A DNA stretch of 64,000 bases from Tritrichomonas musculus (taxonomy: Eukaryota > Parabasalia > Tritrichomonadida > Tritrichomonadidae). The stretch covers positions 372,001 to 436,000 of the forward strand of contig JAPFFF010000052.1 of assembly GCA_039105265.1 (NCBI GenBank), read 5' to 3'. Below are positions 1 through 10,901 of this stretch, piece after piece. Both the position numbers and the translations under genes were made by a program. Under the pieces are notes generated by a model, which searched no databases, was not told the DNA's origin, and saw only the letters and a program-made list of their open reading frames with translations. Each line of letters begins with the position of its first letter. Position 1 is the stretch's first letter.

Positions 1-1268
1 TCGAAAGCGTAGAATCCAATTTCTGTGGCTGATTCTGGTATTTTTATCATGGTCAACTTGTGGCATTGCTTGAACATATAAGGAATTATCTCACACTTCA
101 TTTTCATCAATAAAAAATTAACAACATCAATGTTATTTCTGTTTGCGGCATCATGCAAAGATTCAATCAAAAAAAACTTACTTGAAATATTGCTTTCTTT
201 ATTGTTTAGAAGAAGAAGTTTTACAAGTGCCAAATAATTGTATTTGCACGCATATCTAAAGTGTTCTTTCTTGTCAAAATTATCCAAAAAATAAGCAAAG
301 TTATAGAAATGGAAACAAGTCTCTTGAATGTTTGTTGAAATATTTTTTCCATTGAATATATTTTCATGTATGTAATTCTTGATGGCATTGTGGTGGCATT
401 TGATCGCTTCAGCAAGGCATTCTTCATATGATTTATCTTCCGGTTCAACTTGATATTCTTCAAGCAAATGAATCAATTCGGCACTTTTTGAATGAATTGC
501 ATAAAGCCACAATTTTGAATTCAATTGAATGTTATTCAATCTGAGATATTGAAAAATTTGAATTGATCCAAAGAAAGCTGCATATTCAATTAATGATATT
601 TCTTTATTCTTAAGTAAAAATGAATTTGTTTCAAAAATTGACGGTTGAATTGTTGCAAAAAGTGGAAAATTTGAACGGTTAACATATGTGATGAATTCTT
701 CAACTGAATCATTGCGAATTAGCTGGCAAATATAATGATGATTCTCGCCAATTTTACGATATTCTTCAAATAATTCAAATATATTTGTATCGTATTCAAA
801 AAGTTCTGTTTCAATTTTGGTCTTCCACCTTTCATCGATGAAATTTTTGATTTCCGGATAAAAAAAATGATGAAATTTCATCTCTTTCGCCTTCTGGCTT
901 TGTCGAAGAATCAAAACTGTGATTTGGTTGTCTGGAATTATCAGTCCTTTGTTAAATAGAAATAGCAGAATACGTTTGTTGTTTTTAAATAAATTGAATA
1001 TTTCAGAATTTGAAAAGGTTTGTTTGATTTCTTGTTCATAAAAAAGTAGGATTCGTTCGATCTTGTTGAAAAATGTAGAATCTCGATGATGATTCTTTGA
1101 CAGTTCTAATATCATATGCAAAAATGTTTGAAGCTCTTCATTGCTTTGAGGTTGAAAATATTGAATTAGAGACTGATAACATTCCTCATAATCATCATTG
1201 CTATCAATATAATTTAGGAAAATGTTGTAAAGTTCTTTCTTACGTTTGATGTATTGTTGAATATCCAT
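1..1268 (-). CDS. DUF3447/ankyrin-like protein with BspA-type LRR start, partial
   Basis: Open from an ATG at 1268 to the left edge (about 422 codons, C-terminus outside the window). The protein begins MDIQQYIKRKKELYNIF and has the helical, low-complexity pattern of trichomonad DUF3447 proteins: blocks such as SLIEYAAFFGSIQIFQYLR and LHDAANRNNIDVVNFLL are degenerate ankyrin units. The last visible residues (LTMIKIPESATEIGFYAF) are the opening of a BspA-like leucine-rich repeat (LRR_5), so the missing part probably carries an LRR array. Trichomonads have hundreds of such genes; roles are mostly unknown, and BspA LRRs are often thought to be surface or adhesion modules. No signal peptide is seen at this start. 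Family assignment is from pattern recognition; function is not known. Confidence 0.75.
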   Translation of the reverse strand, partial: MDIQQYIKRKKELYNIFLNYIDSNDDYEECYQSLIQYFQPQSNEELQTFLHMILELSKNHHRDSTFFNKIERILLFYEQEIKQTFSNSEIFNLFKNNKRILLFLFNKGLIIPDNQITVLILRQSQKAKEMKFHHFFYPEIKNFIDERWKTKIETELFEYDTNIFELFEEYRKIGENHHYICQLIRNDSVEEFITYVNRSNFPLFATIQPSIFETNSFLLKNKEISLIEYAAFFGSIQIFQYLRLNNIQLNSKLWLYAIHSKSAELIHLLEEYQVEPEDKSYEECLAEAIKCHHNAIKNYIHENIFNGKNISTNIQETCFHFYNFAYFLDNFDKKEHFRYACKYNYLALVKLLLLNNKESNISSKFFLIESLHDAANRNNIDVVNFLLMKMKCEIIPYMFKQCHKLTMIKIPESATEIGFYAF

Positions 1269-1870
1269 CTTTTTACATAAATTTTGATATTAAAATTTCC
1301 TAATTATTTCAAAAAATGATCGCATCTTTTCAAAAAGTTTTAATTTTCAAATTTTTCTGAAAGCTTTCTCAAATCAAAAGTTTCAATTTACAGAAATAGG
1401 TTCTTTTTTTAAATCTATATGCATGTAAACTTGATTTTAAATTTGTGGTCTTTTTAGATTGAAGGTTGCCTGTAATACCACATTTTATATCATAAAACTA
1501 CCAGTTCCAATGAAAAAGATCTGATCCTCAAAAGATATCTTTGCTCATTCAAAGCTCAGCATATAAAAATCTCTTTATAAAATGGAACTCTCTTTTTAAG
1601 ATATTTTTTACATTTAATAGCCTTGTATTCATTATTGATAAAAAAATGAGCAAACAAAAATCAAATTAATTTAAAAAATAATGATTAATTAAATGTAATA
1701 TATAATGTACAAAATAATTACAACCCATGTTTAATTCATGATATATCTTATTTTAAAAATTTGATATTTATCACTTTTCATATTATGATCAATTTAAAAC
1801 AAAAACTAAATATCATTATTAGTTAAAAATATTTATATATAATTATTAAATCTAAATTTTAATTATTTAA
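1269..1870. other. AT-rich intergenic spacer
   Basis: Divergent spacer between the DUF3447 gene (-) and the RBR-like gene (+). Very AT-rich with poly-A and poly-T runs. No RNA gene, repeat or convincing reading frame is visible. Promoters of both neighbours must lie here, but no clear initiator could be assigned. Confidence 0.6.
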
Positions 1871-4241
1871 ATGATGGATAGTCTAATCACTCATGAAGCA
1901 ATACGCGATGAGCTATTTAGAGTGAAGCCAGATGTTGTAAAAAATACAGAAGAATACAGAATCAAAAACGATTCTTATCCTGACGATTTATTTGAAATCA
2001 TATGTGATGCATTGAAGGGTAATGAAGAATTGTTGGAACTTTTTAAGAATCACATTGGATATGATGATCAAAATCAGTTATATGAATTGATTTTTATTCC
2101 ACAAAACGCAAATGAAGAATACTTTTATATTGGGGAAGAGGAAGAAGAAGTAGATGATTTTTGTGATGAGCCTACATCATCAGAAAATCCTCCATTTTTA
2201 ATTAGTTCAAGCTCAGAATCAATTGATATTCACAAATCTAAAGATGAATTCGAAGAACCAGTGGTTCAAAAAAAAAATCCAACATTAGACAATGTAATTG
2301 ACATAGATGAATACCAGAAGCAACAAAATGATATGATTGAGCAGATTTCTCGATTATTTTCAATTTCATTTGATGCGGCCAATCTTCTTCTCAAAAAGTT
2401 TGATTGGAATATTAATTTATTATTCCAGAAAGCAGAGAACAAAAGTGAAGAAATTAAAGAATGGGTCAATAAACAAGGATCATTAAAGACAATAAATATT
2501 GGGAAAGGTCTCTGTTGTTTATGTTATGAAGAAGACGTAGATTTATATCGACATTATTGCGGACATGCGATATGTTATGAATGTTTCAAAAGTGAAATTG
2601 AAACTCAATTAAAAGAATGTTATATCCTATTGTTTGTCGAATTGAAGGCTGTGGTTCAGAAATCATGCAAGAAGACATTAAAACTTTTTGTGGGAAAACA
2701 GCGAGTCAAAATTATCAAAGAAAATACATCGAGCATCAAATGTTCCTTAATAAAGAACTAATCAAATGTCCAGCAGAAGGCTGCAATTACTCAATCAAGC
2801 GAAATTCATACAATTTGTGCAATATTTGAAAATGCATTTGTGGCAAGAAAATTTGTCTCAAATGCAGACAAGATTCGCATGCTCCATTGACATGTGAACA
2901 AGTAGAAAAGTGGAATCAAATTCAAGAGTATTTCACAAAACTTGAAGAAGACCAAAAAAATTGGGAATTTAAAGAGTTGACATTGTGGAGATACAGACGA
3001 AGAAACACACAAGAAGTTGTTGATGTTTATAAAGAATTTGGAAGACAATTAAGTGAGGAAAGTGAAGAAGAAAATAAAAGAGAAGTTGAAGAAATTAATG
3101 AAATTAGAAAGCAAATTCAACAAGAAACAAATGAAGATGTAATTGGTCATTTGAAAAGTAAACTTGTTGATAAGGAATTGGCTCATGAAACGAAAATGCA
3201 AATCAGAGACCAAATGAATAAAGACTCTTTACTTGAGTTACTTAACTATCCAGAAGCACTGACACACAATACCAAAACTTACTTCAGCCACTATTATGAA
3301 TGGGAAAGTGCCAAACGAGAAAATAAAAGAAAGAAAGAAAATTCAAATTCAGATAAAACAAAAATTAAGTATGAAAAGGCAATGGTGAAAAAGTGTCCTA
3401 ACTGTCAAGCAACTATTGTTAAAGATGGTGGATGCAATCACATGGTGTGTCATAGCTGTAAATATCAATTTTGCTGGGTCTGTCTTGAAAATTGGTCAAC
3501 TCACAAGAATTACTTCAGGTGCATTCACGAAAAAGAAGACTCTAATTCAAACAACAATGACAACTCTAATTCAAACAACAATGACCAGAACGAACTGCCT
3601 CAATTTGTTCTTATTCCAAAGAAAGTGCGAGTAAGAAGTCGAAGAAGGCGTCGACTTCCTGATTCTCAACTCCAATACCGTCCCTTATTGGGACGATTTC
3701 TTAGAATATTCCTTGGAAATGTTGACGATGACGGTGATAGCAGAGCTGATCGTTTTGACAATGACTACAATGCAATCAACATGGCAGATCGCATGCATGA
3801 AATCGGTGATGACATTGAATATGATGATGAATATGATGATGGAAAAAAAGAAAATGAAGAAGAAGAAGAAAACTTAAGCGATATTGATCACACATTCACG
3901 ATTTCTCCGCTTAATCCAAAAAAACATTGCCTATTATTTCCGCTGGAATAGAATCACCAAAAGTGAAAAGTCTCTCCAAGATCTATATTCTAATGTAAAA
4001 GACTCTTTGCATAAATATTACAGCCACATCAGTTTTAGTTAACGGTTACTCTTTGTTGTTTATGCTAGAATATAAATCATTAACATATCAAAAATTAGAT
4101 TATTATATCTCGGAAGCTATTGAGATTTATAAATTTGTTTTGGCTCACTTGTGTGATTTTCCAGTGGAAGAAGTTGATATGCTAAATGTTGCTATAGATA
4201 ATTTGCTTTTCTATGCAAATCTCATTAATTTTAAAATTTGA
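1871..4241 (+). pseudogene. RBR (RING-IBR-RING) E3 ubiquitin ligase, ariadne-like, frame-disrupted
   Basis: Order of parts: acidic N-terminus, UBA-like segment (ISFDAANLLLKKFDWNINLL), RING1 (CCLCYEE...HYCGHAICYECF), IBR (CPAEGC...KCICGKKICLKC...H..LTC), coiled stretch, RING2 (KKCPNCQATIVKDGGCNHM, then C..C...FCWVC), an Arg/Asp-rich linker, and a C-terminal helical part resembling the ariadne domain (YYISEAIEIYKFVLAHL). RING1 of this family binds an E2 and RING2 carries a catalytic cysteine that takes ubiquitin. The frame breaks after RING1 near 2610-2617, there is an in-frame TGA at 2827-2829 just before the IBR KCICG motif, and two more shifts lie near 3918-3924 (a run of seven A) and near 4030. 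The intact N-terminal frame is 1871-2761 and the RING2 frame 2887-3951. Either a decaying gene or a gene with assembly errors; the homopolymer shift favours error for at least one. Confidence 0.75.
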
Positions 4242-4942
4242 TAAATTCATGATTTATAATAATAAATAATAAATAATTATTGTTATTTTTTATAATAATT
4301 ATATATAATATAATCTTTTTATCAATATATATTTATATTTTATTTTCAAAGCAAGATACCGTTTATTTCATAAAATATTGTTTTATAAATAAATCAATTT
4401 TTCTTTATTAATATTTTACAAAATTAAATTAAAAACTGTTTTTACATCAAATTAATTATATATATGTTAAAAATAAAATATCATATGCTTTATTTTGATA
4501 TTAAATGATATATAATTAGATCAAAAAAAATTATTTTGAATTATTCAATCAAAAGTTTCTTTTAGTGAAATAAAAAATTAATTAAGGAAATTTTCTAATT
4601 TTCTATAAATATTATAAAACAAAAGGAAATATTGTTCAATTTTGATAGTTTTATTGAATTTATTGAATAAAAAAAAAATGTGGTTAATAGTAATGAGATT
4701 GTATAAAAATGCAATTTTAATATTATTTTTAAATTCTTTTATAAAAAATAAAAAACTATATTGACAAAAATGCATTTTTTTAAATGAATATTCAAAAAAT
4801 CCACTTTTTGAAAATTTTATCAAGAATAAAACGCTAAAAATCATGTTAGAAGAACTTTTTGAAATAATATAATCAAGTGATTATTTCTGAATTGAAAGAT
4901 TGAATTAATCAATCTTTATCTTTCCTTTTTAGGATTATTAGA
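4242..4942. other. AT-rich intergenic spacer
   Basis: Extreme AT content with poly-A/T runs. A minus-strand frame (4578-4844) is of simple composition and not supported as a gene. Just before the next gene, pyrimidine-rich sequence (4910-4930) precedes the ATG at 4943. Confidence 0.5.
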
Positions 4943-5530
4943 ATGCGCAAATCTTTTTCATCAGTTTTTATCTCCAAACCTGCTGTTGTGGTAGATCTTG
5001 ATGACACTCTTATACATGTCACTCCACTTCCTCCCAAAAATTTAGATAATAATAATTTTTTCACAATCTGCATAAAAAGAAGAAGATTGTATGTACAAAT
5101 GAGGCCTCATCTAAGAGACTTTTTAGAAAGAGTATCAAAGCTGTTTGATGTTTATTTTTTCACATCCTCGACAGCTGATTATGCTGACCCGATCATAGAT
5201 AAAATAATACCAAATAAAAAAGAATATTGTCGCTTATATAGGGACTCATGTTTAAACATGCATGGCTACTATGTCAAAGATCTAAAAATAATTAAAAGGC
5301 CTCTTAGACAGACACTTTTAATTGATGATTCAGCCGGTTCTGCATTGGTAAATCCAAAGAACCTTGTCAGGATTAAGCCATGGTATGGCGAAAAAGATGA
5401 TACAGTCTTAAATGATTTATCAAAAATTCTTGAAAGCATAGCTTTTGAAAATGACCTTAGATTATCTTTTACAGAAGCTATCAAAGATGGAAATTTTGAA
5501 GGAATTACAACATTTTATATATCAAACTAA
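4943..5530 (+). CDS. FCP1-like (NIF/CTDSP family) HAD phosphatase
   Basis: A 195-residue protein starting MRKSFSSVF. HAD motif I is VVDLDDTLIHV (DxDxT/L signature with both aspartates); RRRLYVQMRPHLRDFLERV is the family's 'R-P-x-x-x-x-F-L' block; YFFTSSTADYADPIIDKI is motif II (FTSS/A); LLIDDS is motif IV. This is the small CTD phosphatase (SCP/NLI-interacting factor) fold, which removes phosphate from serine in the RNA polymerase II tail or other proteins. Length matches the minimal catalytic domain, with no BRCT and no targeting region. It looks whole. Substrate is inference only: the RNA polymerase II CTD of trichomonads is atypical, so the target may be something else. Confidence 0.88.
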   Translation: MRKSFSSVFISKPAVVVDLDDTLIHVTPLPPKNLDNNNFFTICIKRRRLYVQMRPHLRDFLERVSKLFDVYFFTSSTADYADPIIDKIIPNKKEYCRLYRDSCLNMHGYYVKDLKIIKRPLRQTLLIDDSAGSALVNPKNLVRIKPWYGEKDDTVLNDLSKILESIAFENDLRLSFTEAIKDGNFEGITTFYISN

Positions 5531-6236
5531 TGAAATATTCATTATTTATGTAATTTTTTTAAATTTGAATTAGTATTCAAAAAGTTTGTTTTTATATTTT
5601 CAATCAGCGTCAATGAAGTGTAAAATTATTTTTTGAAATTATTCTCTTTCCATTTTTATGTTCCAATCCGGTTCTTTTTTATTTGAATATAAAACCGAAT
5701 GTTTTCACTTTTTATGATAAATGAAAAATGTTTCTCTTAAAGTGTCAAAAAAAATAACGGTTCAATAACTCAAGAGATTTATACCTTAAGAGAATAATTA
5801 TAAGATATATTATATATTAATTCTTATTATATTCAAAATATATAAGTAATAAATATTCAAATTAAATTTTTTTTGTATATAATTGATGCTGATCGGTTTC
5901 ATCTTTATATCTTAAAATTAATATATATATATTGAAATGTTCTGATATGAGAAATAATTTCTTTATCCAAAATTTATACATTTTGTAATCAAAGCATCAT
6001 TTCCAATTTTTTGGAAAAATAATGATCGTTTTTAATTGAAAAAGTTTGTATTTATTAAATTATGAAAACAAATTCTTTTCTGAAAGATTTTTTTTATTAG
6101 AAAAAGTTTTAAGATACTGTGTGTAGTACATATTGTGCATTTAACACTAATATAATAAAAATTATTACAATATTTAATAATGATATTAATAATAAAATAT
6201 CATTTGATGGAAAAACTTAACTTAAAATGGTATCAA
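5531..6236. other. AT-rich intergenic spacer between convergent genes
   Basis: Lies between the phosphatase 3' end (+) and the GT8 3' end (-). Nothing but AT-rich sequence and short homopolymers is visible. Confidence 0.5.
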
Positions 6237-7205
6237 TCAAACAGTCTTATTTTTCAATGACATCAATCTATAATACTCGTCAACAGCATCGAAATAGTAA
6301 TCATAATCCTCATGATGTCTGACAACCACCGGATGTGTCACTTTTTTCTGATTGTAATGCCTCAATATGCATTTTGCATAGTCTCCAAAAACCGCCTTAT
6401 TATAGCTCCAATTCAAGATTATCCTTCTGTGCCCAGCAAACATATTGAGCAAGTCTTGGTCGGGATAAAAAGTTTGATTTTTTCTGTAACTCTCAACGCA
6501 TCTCTTGGTAAAATTGACCTTTCTCATCTCTTCGGTATTCATATATAAAACGCCGCTATTGAAGTAATTATTAACCGTCAAACCGGTGTGGTTCATCAAT
6601 TCAATTTCTTTCGGATCCATCAATGAATTCAAAATGCTCATGTGGACTGGCCCAACGCCTGCCCGCCATGGAAGTCTGTCCAGAGATGCTGCAATCAAAT
6701 TGTTACCTAAATTGACCTTCCATAGTGAATTTATATCGTCACAACCGTAAACATCAGTGTCTAAATAAATGACTCTTGAAACGGGTATTTTTTCAATCAT
6801 AAAAATACGAGCATACGCAAATGGATTCCAGAAATTCCACTGGTTCCTGAATGTTACTTTGCAAAGTGTAAAATTTATGGTATCCATGGTGAATTTGATT
6901 TGACCTTTCTTCTCAATTTCTAGTTTTTCAAATATCGTGTTAGTTTTATCAAACCCTTCTGGCGTGTACAGAAAAACATGAAGCTGACTTTTGGTTCGAT
7001 TGAGTATTGATATTATTGAATATCCAACATTTATTAATTGGGAGTGTGTTGTACAATACGCAATATTTATTATTTTATCTAATACGCGGAATTTACTGTG
7101 AAATGAGAGAAAACTGTTGCTAGGGTTATATTGGAAATAACGAAAAAATGACAATATTAAAATTAGTATAATTGTAAAATTGAAAAAACGTCTTGAAACA
7201 ATCAT
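6237..7205 (-). CDS. GT8 family glycosyltransferase, type II membrane protein
   Basis: 322 residues starting MIVSRRFFNF. Residues 8-22 (FNFTIILILILSFF) form a signal anchor, then a lumenal catalytic domain. It has the GT8 hallmarks: an N-terminal nucleotide-sugar strand (INIAYCTTHSQLINVGYSI), the metal-binding DxD in VIYLDTDVYGCDD, the acceptor-region NSGVLYMNTEEM, and DQDLLNMFAGHR. These retaining enzymes use UDP-glucose, UDP-galactose or related donors in the Golgi or ER. Length is normal for the family and no breaks are seen. The acceptor cannot be told from sequence; surface glycan or lipophosphoglycan assembly is a reasonable guess in a trichomonad. Confidence 0.88.
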   Translation of the reverse strand: MIVSRRFFNFTIILILILSFFRYFQYNPSNSFLSFHSKFRVLDKIINIAYCTTHSQLINVGYSIISILNRTKSQLHVFLYTPEGFDKTNTIFEKLEIEKKGQIKFTMDTINFTLCKVTFRNQWNFWNPFAYARIFMIEKIPVSRVIYLDTDVYGCDDINSLWKVNLGNNLIAASLDRLPWRAGVGPVHMSILNSLMDPKEIELMNHTGLTVNNYFNSGVLYMNTEEMRKVNFTKRCVESYRKNQTFYPDQDLLNMFAGHRRIILNWSYNKAVFGDYAKCILRHYNQKKVTHPVVVRHHEDYDYYFDAVDEYYRLMSLKNKTV

Positions 7206-7886
7206 TCAATTGGTTATTTTTCATATCACAATTCTACATAGAAAAAAATGAAAACAACGTAAACTCAATTCCTCGGGACTTTTTTACTCTTAGAATAATT
7301 ATTTTAAATTTATATTTTTCTATATTTTATAATTATAAATTTTCTCTTTTTTCACAGATACGTTTTTTAAATATTAAATTATATAATAAGATAATTATGT
7401 TTATATAATTGAGAAAATAATCTATAAAATAATTTTAAAATATATTTATATTTATTAATATTACATTAAAATTCTTATAAATAACATATATAATAAAATA
7501 TAATATAATAATATATAAATAATGCCATATAAAATCTAAAATAAAAAATAAATCTAATGATTTTAAATTATTAAATACACCTATTAACATGATTCAAATC
7601 TTATAAAAGTTGATATATTGCATTCATTCAAAGAAAATAATATAAAATTTAGTAATATTTGATTTCTGATGAATAATTTTAAAAAAAAATAGAATAAAAA
7701 AAAGGATTAAACAAATATTTTTGCAGTGTAAACAGTTATAAATGGTAGATAATCACAAACATGTTTATAAGATCGCATTAATTACGACATTTTGGTTTTA
7801 TTGGATTGAATTATTTGTGTTAAAAGATTTGAAAGGTCAAATTTAAAAGCAAAAAGGTCAAATTACTACTAATACTTATGTTTTAT
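7206..7886. other. AT-rich intergenic spacer
   Basis: Very AT-rich, with runs of simple TA/A sequence around 7440-7560. It holds the upstream region of the GT8 gene and the 3' flank of the sialidase. No repeat or RNA gene seen. Confidence 0.5.
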
Positions 7887-9032
7887 TTATTTTTTATTTG
7901 GAGGGGTCCAAGTATCCTTTCCGTCTGTTAAATAATCGAGAGTAAGAGTAGTTACAGTCATGTCCATGTTAGATGTTCCGTTTTCCCAGTAAAGGAAGAT
8001 TGTCCCGTCAATGGGTGAAAATGTAATTGATGAGTAAACAGATGGACCAGGGCAAATAACTTTTTGAACTGGCCAAGTATTACCTTCATCATAACTCACC
8101 AAAACTGACAAATTTTGGCGGCTTGTTGGGTGGAAATCAAGTGAATGTAATAAACGATCTTTATTAAAACCGTCTTTTGTAGATGTGTAACGTATAATAT
8201 CCCCGTTGCAAGCTGGGTCAACTAAATCTGGATGAATTACTGGAGGAGACCAAGTAAGTCCTCCATCTATTGATAATGAATTTTTACGATTTTTCTTGGC
8301 TTGATTTCTAATTGACATGAGCAAGGAACCATTGTTTAATTCGACAATTTTGGATTCGTCGCCGTTTCCGTTGGTTGGGGACCAAGGACTCATAGTCCAA
8401 GTTTTTCCATGATCATCTGAGTAAACAGCAAAATCGTAAGTTTTTCTACTTGAATCTCTCCTGCCAGCGCCAACAAACATTAATCTTCCGTTTCTTAATT
8501 GAACACCATTTCCAGATGTAATAAATGTTGAGTAATATTCTTTTCGTATTGGGTCTTTGCAGCCTGTTCCATATAGCATGTTTGTTATGTCTTCCATTGG
8601 AGACCAAGTTTCTCCATTATCGAAAGAGACGCAATAATAAATATGTTGACGATCATCTTTTGTCGACTCGAAGGTACCTTGAAGGCCAGTAAAAAGACAG
8701 AAAATTGCTTTTGTAACATGATCAACTACAAGCGCTGGATCTCCATACCCTTTAGGATCTGATCTTCCTGGACTGATCGTTGTTTGGTTTGTCCAAGTAA
8801 GGCCATTGTCTTTACTTATTTTAATAACAGTATCGATTTTTCTGGGAAGGTCCAAATGACTGGTCCATCGCTTATCAGTAGCTGTCACAAGAGTTTTATT
8901 ATCTGGAGCAACCACAATTGCTGGAATCCGGTAAAATTGAGATCCTTCATCCCCACCTCTAATGATAACTTTATGAATTGGTTGCTTGATTTCAGAGAAA
9001 GCAAATGAGAGTAAAAGATTTACAAGAATCAT
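7887..9032 (-). CDS. Secreted exo-alpha-sialidase (GH33)
   Basis: 381 residues. A signal peptide (MILVNLLLSFAFSE) is followed by the sialidase start FYRIPAIVV (the RIP motif that supplies the first arginine of the sialate-binding triad) and TLVTATDKR. At least five Asp-boxes (S-x-D-x-G-x-T-W) are visible: SKDNGLTWTN, SFDNGETWSP, SDDHGKTWTM, SIDGGLTWSP and SYDEGNTWPV, the mark of a six-bladed beta-propeller. SIRNQ carries another likely triad arginine and SVYSSITFS the nucleophile-region tyrosine. The enzyme would release terminal sialic acid from host mucins outside the cell. It looks complete. Trichomonad sialidases resemble bacterial ones, so ancestry by lateral transfer is plausible but cannot be shown here. 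ATG at 9032 is chosen because it gives the signal peptide. Confidence 0.93.
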   Translation of the reverse strand: MILVNLLLSFAFSEIKQPIHKVIIRGGDEGSQFYRIPAIVVAPDNKTLVTATDKRWTSHLDLPRKIDTVIKISKDNGLTWTNQTTISPGRSDPKGYGDPALVVDHVTKAIFCLFTGLQGTFESTKDDRQHIYYCVSFDNGETWSPMEDITNMLYGTGCKDPIRKEYYSTFITSGNGVQLRNGRLMFVGAGRRDSSRKTYDFAVYSDDHGKTWTMSPWSPTNGNGDESKIVELNNGSLLMSIRNQAKKNRKNSLSIDGGLTWSPPVIHPDLVDPACNGDIIRYTSTKDGFNKDRLLHSLDFHPTSRQNLSVLVSYDEGNTWPVQKVICPGPSVYSSITFSPIDGTIFLYWENGTSNMDMTVTTLTLDYLTDGKDTWTPPNKK

Positions 9033-10867
9033 TTCTATTTAAAATTCATACAATAGATTTAAAAAAACTATTTATCTTCAATATTATATAGATATTTTTG
9101 AAATATATAGGTTATTTTATTATTAAAAAAGAATTAAACACTTAGTTTATGAAAATTATACATTAAAAAAATATAAAATTCGCAGAATTGCTATTTTTAA
9201 AATTTAAAATCAATAGAATATTAAGGGCCGAGTTTGAGAAGATTTTTTTTAATTTTTGAGAACTCTTATTAAAAAGGAGGCCTTCTGTACACTTTTTCAG
9301 TTGCTCTTATTTTATAAAAAAATACCATTATTTTATAGTATAATGAATTTTTCTTTGATATTATCAAATAATTATACTTTAAATGTAGTATTTATTATAT
9401 TTGCATTGTTTTAAATAATTGATTTGCTTTGTATTCTTTTTTATAAAATGAAGAAAATTTTGATATCAATTTCTCATGATATAACAATAATCCTGCAATT
9501 CTCAAACTATAACAAAAAGTATTCCCCTTATATAATGATAGTAATATAAAATGACCCTCATCTCAGCGTTAGTTTTGTAGTAAAAACATCCTGAAAATGC
9601 ATTTTTTTGAATACTTTTAAAAAAAATCGTTTTAATAAATTGATAGACCTAAAGTCCTGGGAAAAAGTAGTCAAAGTTTGGAAAAAGGAGTCATCATCTT
9701 TCTCAAAAAGTTTAAATTCTATATAAAAAAGAAACTTTTTATCATAAAAAGTGGATGGGGTAATCTTCACAATCTTCTCAAAATCATAATTTGAGAGAAA
9801 AATAAAATGATGATTTCTGATAAAAATTGAATAATTAAATTTAATTTTCTCAATTTAAAATTTGAATGAATTTTTATCAAATTTTATTGTTTTTTATTCA
9901 AAATCATTTTTTTTTATTGTTCAATTTCAACAACTCAGCAGAAAGAAAGGGAAAATCCTCATTAGAAATTACTTTACTTGAATGCTCCAACTCATAGATT
10001 CTCATTTTATGATATCAATAAGTACTTAACGCTAAATCTACAAGATTATCTGTTTTTTTTGAAAGTTAAAATATCTCGTTCAATTACTAGAAACTGGAAC
10101 AAAATCACGTTACTAAGCAACTGGTAGAGTAGTTCACAATGCTTATCGTATTTTCAAATAGGAGTTCGAGATTCCGAGTTCTTATTTCCAAACAATTGCA
10201 TCATAATTATAAGTAAACAAATTCTAGCAAAACTATATATGTTTTAATATCTTTCTAATGTCTTATAAATGCATTTTAAAGAAATTTTTTCATATTTTTT
10301 TAAACTATTATCTTATAAAAGCTATGTTCTAGGAGAATAATATATTTTAAAGTAAATGTGAGAATTAAAATGACTTATTTATTACTAGATTTTTGCCAAA
10401 ATGTAAATTATTATTTTCTGAATTTTAAAATTTTCAAGGATTTGAATAAATTCTTTCAAATATATTTTCTGAAGATTTTTAACAATTTTGAAATAATTCT
10501 TTCAATTTTTGAATAGGCGATGACTCCTTTTTCATCTCGATGACTACTTTTTCACGGTACTATATTATCAAAAAGATATTGAATTAGTTCTGAAAATATT
10601 GAATTAAATATTTGTTTTCCATATTCTCTAGATTTTATAATTACACTTATATATTTTAACAATGAAATAAATTAAATTGATATAATATATATTAACTATA
10701 ATTTAAAGTGAATAATAAATAAAGATACAAATAAAAAATATCAGTTATAAAATTTCAAAGAAAATTAACTTTTTAAGGGAAATTCAGAACAGACGTTAAC
10801 AATAATAAATATAAATATCATGGAATATAGCATTTAAAAATTTAATATTAATCAAAAAATAAATATA

Positions 10868-10901
<34 letters not shown>

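Noticed and set aside
1871-4241. Introns as the cause of frame changes in the RBR gene
   Set aside because: No GTATGT donor and ACTAACACACAG-type acceptor, the usual trichomonad intron signals, are visible at the breaks.
9558-9770. Short frames in the 9-11.6 kb spacer
   Set aside because: Low-complexity Phe/Lys-rich translations typical of AT-rich DNA, with no start context or family look.
10090-10200. Possible tRNA (GGTAGAG-type D-arm and GTTCGAGATTC-type T-arm)
   Set aside because: Acceptor and anticodon stems do not pair and the D-loop is too long. At most a chance or very old relic.
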